Positions 6,416 to 8,867 of a DNA stretch of 8,867 nt are shown piece by piece. Origin of the DNA: Muribaculaceae bacterium (GTDB lineage Bacteria > Bacteroidota > Bacteroidia > Bacteroidales > Muribaculaceae); NCBI GenBank assembly GCA_016287065.1, contig JAEEVB010000092.1:1-8867 (forward strand), given 5' to 3'. The position numbers were made by a program, and so were the translations under genes. The notes beneath the pieces were generated by a model, which was not told the origin of the DNA, ran no database searches, and saw nothing but the letters and a program-made list of their open reading frames with translations. Position 1 is the first letter of the stretch, and each line of letters begins with the position of its first letter.

Positions 6416-7204
6416 ATGAAAACTTCATTTCGATTCATGCTCGTTGCGTTGGCGGTGGTGACTGCACTTGCAGCGCAGGCCCAACTTAAGTTTTGCGATT
6501 ACGATGTCACCCCAGGCAAAACCTACACTAAAAGCGACATCTCACTGATCAAGTCGGGTTCGTTTAAACTTAACAGTTCAGGTACCCTCCTTGAGATAAA
6601 CAATCTTGTAGTTGACTATAGCGGAAAGGTTTTCTATTTTACCGGCACCAGCGACATTACCGTGAAATTTATAGGAGAGAGCACCATCACCAGAACCGGT
6701 TGGGCTACAGGTACATTTGTTTTCGGTTCCAGCTCAGTTATTCGTCATGTAACCATTACGGGCGACAAGGCGATTCTGAAAAACACTTACCGCACAGGAC
6801 CCGCATTCATGTACAACAAGAATTGTGTCTTTGTGGTTGAAGATTGTTATATCGATGCTACATCTGGTTCTGGCAACTATACCAATTATTTTGTGGAGGA
6901 CAACAATGTTAACCTGTCAACCACCAGCCGCGTAGAGATAAGAAACGCTACAGTGAAAGGAAATGTGATTACCAACATTCTTGAGCTTGTGTTACAAGGG
7001 TGCAATTTTGTGGTTCCCAAATCCTATCCTTGTCTGGCCCAAAACAGCTATGGCTTTTATGAATTACAGGCCGATGGTGAAACAGTTGCAGATTTCACCA
7101 TTTTGCCTTCCGACAAAATACTGGATGGCGATGTGAATCACGACGGCAAGTTGAATGTAACCGATGTCACTGCACTCATCAACAAGATTCTGGGCGTCAA
7201 GTGA
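6416..7204 (+). CDS. Secreted protein of unknown function with C-terminal dockerin-like calcium loop
   Basis: I do not recognise the body of this 262-aa protein. It begins with a clear signal peptide (MKTSFRFMLVALAVVTALAAQAQ, likely cut after AQA near residue 22). Residues about 40-215 are rich in short alternating beta-strand runs with Gly/Asn/Ser/Thr turns (for example GTLLEINNLVVDYSG, SDITVKFIG, VEIRNATVKGN), compatible with a right-handed beta-helix; that is inference. The last 26 residues contain DGDVNHDGKLNVTD, an EF-hand-type loop with ligands D239, N241, D243, N247 and D250, followed by the helix VTALINKIL. This matches one half of a type I dockerin; the second half is absent. The ATG at 6416 is supported by the signal peptide. 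Its codons look more A/T-rich than those of the cyd genes. It starts 28 bases after cydB with no separate promoter seen and ends before the strong terminator at 7234-7263, so it may belong to the cyd transcript. Confidence 0.85.
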   Translation: MKTSFRFMLVALAVVTALAAQAQLKFCDYDVTPGKTYTKSDISLIKSGSFKLNSSGTLLEINNLVVDYSGKVFYFTGTSDITVKFIGESTITRTGWATGTFVFGSSSVIRHVTITGDKAILKNTYRTGPAFMYNKNCVFVVEDCYIDATSGSGNYTNYFVEDNNVNLSTTSRVEIRNATVKGNVITNILELVLQGCNFVVPKSYPCLAQNSYGFYELQADGETVADFTILPSDKILDGDVNHDGKLNVTDVTALINKILGVK

Positions 7205-7233
7205 GTCTTGACTGAAACCTTTAGAAAACAACA

Positions 7234-7268
7234 AAAGCCTGGAGCCAAGCGGCTTCAGGCTTTCTTAT
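7234..7268. terminator. Two-way intrinsic terminator between the dockerin-like gene and tRNA-Asp
   Basis: AAAGCCTGGAGCC (7234-7246) pairs with GGCTTCAGGCTTT (7251-7263): 13 bp with one G-T pair and a 4-base AAGC loop. On the plus strand it runs into TTTCTTATT, ending the cyd/dockerin-like transcript 30 bases after its stop. On the minus strand it is followed by TTTTGTTGTTTTC and begins 7 bases after the tRNA 3' end, so it should also end the tRNA transcript. Confidence 0.85.
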
Positions 7269-7270
7269 TG

Positions 7271-7344
7271 CGGTGCGTACAGGACTCGAACCAGCGACCT
7301 CCTGCGTGACAGGCAGGCATTCTAACCAACTGAACTAACGCACC
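7271..7344 (-). tRNA. tRNA-Asp (anticodon GTC)
   Basis: A complete 74-base cloverleaf on the minus strand. The acceptor stem GGTGCGT/ACGCACC is fully paired, the D-arm is GTTC-AGTTGGTTA-GAAT, and the anticodon arm is CCTGC-CTGTCAC-GCAGG. The anticodon GTC is at 7308-7310, the variable loop is 5 bases, and the T-arm is GCTGG-TTCGAGT-CCTGT. The discriminator G73 and C38 agree with aspartate identity. The 3' CCA is not encoded (CAA follows G73), so it must be added after transcription. Oddity: the third T-stem pair (51-63) is a T-T mismatch. The gene has its own promoter and shares a terminator with the convergent gene. Confidence 0.96.
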
Positions 7345-7355
7345 GTTTGGGAGTG

Positions 7356-7388
7356 CAAAGATAAGGCAAAACTCTGGAATCGCACAAA
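7356..7388 (-). promoter_or_regulatory. Promoter of tRNA-Asp
   Basis: On the minus strand TATCTTTG (7356-7363) matches TAnnTTTG, with TTTG at 7385-7388 located 21 bases upstream. The -7 box ends 11 bases before the mature tRNA 5' end at 7344, leaving room for a start site and a very short 5' leader to be trimmed by RNase P. Confidence 0.65.
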
Positions 7389-7447
7389 TTTTCCACTCTT
7401 TTTTTCAAAAAAAATTGCTAAACAACGCTTTTTTCGCCCCTTATTTC

Positions 7448-7455
7448 TAACTTTG
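7448..7455 (+). promoter_or_regulatory. Bacteroidetes -7 promoter box for the thioesterase gene
   Basis: TAACTTTG matches TAnnTTTG exactly, 30 bases before the ATG at 7486. No TTTG lies at the -33 distance. Because the in-frame TTG at 7453 falls inside this box, it cannot be the start codon if the promoter is used. It is divergent from the tRNA-Asp promoter in the same 141-base gap. Confidence 0.55.
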
Positions 7456-7485
7456 CCCCACAAAACACCATCATTTACCCATCAC

Positions 7486-7950
7486 ATGAAACGCATCATC
7501 AACCTGTGGGCCCATCGCCCCGAGTATAATTGTTTCGCCTGCGCTCCACACAATCCTGTGGGGCTCCACATGGAGTTTTTTGAGGACGGCGACGACATTG
7601 TGAGCCACTGGAAACCCGATAGCAATTATCAGGGCTGGGTCGACACCATGCACGGCGGCATCCTCACCACCCTCATCGACGAGGTGTGTGGCTGGGTTGT
7701 CACGCGCAAGTGCCAGACATGCGGCTTCACCGCCGACCTGCACATGCGGTTCCGCCGCCCCGTCTCGGCAAGCGACCCCATGCTCACCGTCAGGGCGCAC
7801 ATCGTCAGCCAGGTGCGCAATCTGCTCCACATGCAAGCCACCATCACCAACAATGCAGGCGAGGTGTGTGTTGAGGGCGAGGTGACCTACTTCCTGGTCT
7901 CACCCGAGAAAGCACGTGAAATGGGCTTCACCGCTTGCGAGGTTGAATAA
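7486..7950 (+). CDS. PaaI-family hotdog-fold acyl-CoA thioesterase
   Basis: A 154-aa cytoplasmic protein of the 4HBT/PaaI hotdog family, whose members hydrolyse acyl-CoA thioesters; the substrate cannot be told from sequence. The N-terminal NCFACAPHNPVGLHMEF (15-31) is the C-x-x-C, NPxGL segment typical of one subfamily. The catalytic region is GWVDTMHGGILTTLIDE (50-66), with HGGI at 56-59 and the acidic pair D65-E66. ADLHMRFRRPV is the usual central strand, and a last strand GEVTYFLV closes the fold. A second C-x-x-C occurs at C76 and C79. The ATG at 7486 is chosen because upstream in-frame TTG lies within the -7 box and the family N-terminus begins shortly after this Met. It appears monocistronic. 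No plus-strand T-tract terminator is obvious after it; the hairpin at 8041-8072 points the other way. Confidence 0.88.
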   Translation: MKRIINLWAHRPEYNCFACAPHNPVGLHMEFFEDGDDIVSHWKPDSNYQGWVDTMHGGILTTLIDEVCGWVVTRKCQTCGFTADLHMRFRRPVSASDPMLTVRAHIVSQVRNLLHMQATITNNAGEVCVEGEVTYFLVSPEKAREMGFTACEVE

Positions 7951-8028
7951 ACTGTGCATTTTGTCAAATTAACTCTCTCGCCCCGGTTATGAGCAACGAG
8001 CGAAGGAATTAACAACAAATTTGAAGTT

Positions 8029-8072
8029 AACAAAAAAACAAAGGCTCCTGTCCAATCGCGGATGGGAGCCTT
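8029..8072 (-). terminator. Intrinsic terminator of the DUF4465 gene
   Basis: AAGGCTCCTGTCC (8041-8053) pairs with GGATGGGAGCCTT (8060-8072): 13 bp including two G-T pairs, 6-base loop AATCGC. On the minus strand the stem is followed by TTTGTTTTTTTG (8040 down to 8029), a strong T-tract. On the plus strand no T-run follows, so it serves mainly the minus-strand gene, about 95 bases after its stop codon. Confidence 0.8.
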
Positions 8073-8166
8073 CGCATCAAGTTACTATAATATATTATGA
8101 TAAGGTTATTTCTTCTATGCTGCCACACTTCACAAGAGGCACAACAGCATCTTCATGGCAGATATC

Positions 8167-8867
8167 TTATTTCAATACTTTCATAGTAGATTGAGAGCCG
8201 TCGGTGTAAGTGGTCACGACAATGTTCACGCCGTCGAACGGCTTGTCGCTCACCACACCAGCGAGATTCACATATTTCACAGCAGTCACTTGCTTGCCGG
8301 CATTCACAGTGTTTACACCGGTGTGAGCATTAGGATTGGGGCTGTTGAAGTCATCGACACACACATAACCAGGCGTGTTCATGCCCCACTGGCCCACATC
8401 GCTACTCGAGAGCACAAATTGCACACTCTGCACGGTGCCCAGCGGTGAGAGGTCAACCCACTGCCATTCGTTCAGAATGAAGTGTTCGGCGGTGTTCTCC
8501 GAGCGCAGGTCGGCAAGATAGGCCTCTACAGTACCCGTAGCCGCCTTGCTTGCATCATAACCTGTGATGGTGAGTTTGAACCAGTCGCCCTGCTCAAACT
8601 TGTGAGCAAAACTGTCACCATAGAGCATACTGCTGTAAGCATAGGCCGAATTGGTAATATACATACCCTTCAGTTGCTCGCCTTCAAGGCAGTTAGTCAC
8701 ATCAATCGAAGTTCCGCTCGGGTAGGCCACACAATAGGTTGCCGAACCCTTGTTACCGCTACCCACAGCACTGTGGAACTGGTCGTCCAGACCGCTGTAT
8801 GCTGTCGAGGTCTGGTTACTCATGCCAAAGCCATACCACCAGCCTCCGTAATCGGCCACATGGAAGG
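8167..8867 (-). CDS. DUF4465 secreted protein with C-terminal sorting-like domain (partial, N-terminus beyond right edge)
   Basis: The frame is open from the right edge to the TAA at 8167-8169, giving 232 visible residues. A GTG at 8859 is in frame but is not a convincing start: the coding pattern continues to the edge (FHVADYGGWWYGFGMSN), and no signal peptide is visible. The body matches DUF4465 as I remember it: GGWWYGFGMSN, GSATYCVAY, MYITNSAYAYSSMLYGD, DWFKLTITGYD, VEAYLADLR, WQWVDLSPLG and SSSDVGQWGMNTPGYVCVDDF. The last 40 or so residues (VTAVKYVNLAG, FDGVNIVVTTYTDGS, STMKVLK) form a strand-rich tail like those at the ends of many Prevotella-type exported proteins, resembling a type IX secretion sorting domain. 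An exported envelope or surface protein is likely; its ligand is unknown. The terminator at 8041-8072 ends its transcript. Confidence 0.82.
   Translation of the reverse strand, partial: FHVADYGGWWYGFGMSNQTSTAYSGLDDQFHSAVGSGNKGSATYCVAYPSGTSIDVTNCLEGEQLKGMYITNSAYAYSSMLYGDSFAHKFEQGDWFKLTITGYDASKAATGTVEAYLADLRSENTAEHFILNEWQWVDLSPLGTVQSVQFVLSSSDVGQWGMNTPGYVCVDDFNSPNPNAHTGVNTVNAGKQVTAVKYVNLAGVVSDKPFDGVNIVVTTYTDGSQSTMKVLK

Noticed and set aside
1..8867. CRISPR array, insertion sequence, integrase, phage or defence island
   Set aside because: No regularly spaced repeats, transposase or integrase motifs, or known defence-gene signatures were seen on either strand.

Overview
The window looks like a chromosomal piece of a Bacteroidales bacterium, most like the Muribaculaceae/Prevotellaceae side of the order. 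Four things support this. Every promoter I can recognise has the Bacteroidetes -7 element TAnnTTTG, and two also have an upstream TTTG. Translation starts follow A/T-rich leaders without a clear Shine-Dalgarno. The cytochrome bd genes are preceded by a DUF4492 gene. The secreted proteins belong to Bacteroidetes families: a DUF6242 lipoprotein, a DUF4465 protein with a C-terminal sorting-like tail, and a protein ending in a single dockerin-like calcium loop. Genus or species cannot be fixed from this sequence.

Layout from left to right: (1) 1-1019, minus: a lipoprotein of the DUF6242 type, cut by the left edge. (2) 1182-2231, minus: ribD, the bifunctional riboflavin deaminase/reductase. (3) 2342-3190, plus: prmC, the release-factor glutamine methyltransferase, divergent from ribD across a 110-base gap with a -7 box for each direction. 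(4) 3335-6387, plus: a cytochrome bd oxidase operon (DUF4492 small membrane protein, cydA, cydB) behind a full TTTG-N20-TATATTTG promoter. (5) 6416-7204, plus: a secreted, probably beta-helical protein with a C-terminal dockerin-like loop. It starts 28 bases after cydB with no terminator between, so it may be the last gene of the cyd transcript. (6) 7234-7344: a strong two-way terminator, then tRNA-Asp(GTC) on the minus strand. (7) 7486-7950, plus: a PaaI-type hotdog thioesterase, divergent from the tRNA. (8) 8167-8867, minus: a DUF4465 secreted protein cut by the right edge, with its own terminator at 8041-8072.

The coherent unit is the bd oxidase operon. CydA and CydB form a quinol-oxidising, oxygen-reducing membrane complex, which in gut Bacteroidales supports nanaerobic respiration and oxygen scavenging. 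DUF4492 is a plausible small accessory subunit by position and size, though this is inference. The rest is housekeeping (ribD, prmC, tRNA-Asp, thioesterase) and cell-envelope or secreted proteins. I see no CRISPR array, insertion sequence, phage gene or defence system, and no gene-free stretch longer than 300 bases. The points most worth following are the DUF4492-cyd link, the surface protein at the end of the cyd operon, residue changes at known functional positions of CydA and CydB, and a U-U mismatch in the T-stem of the tRNA.
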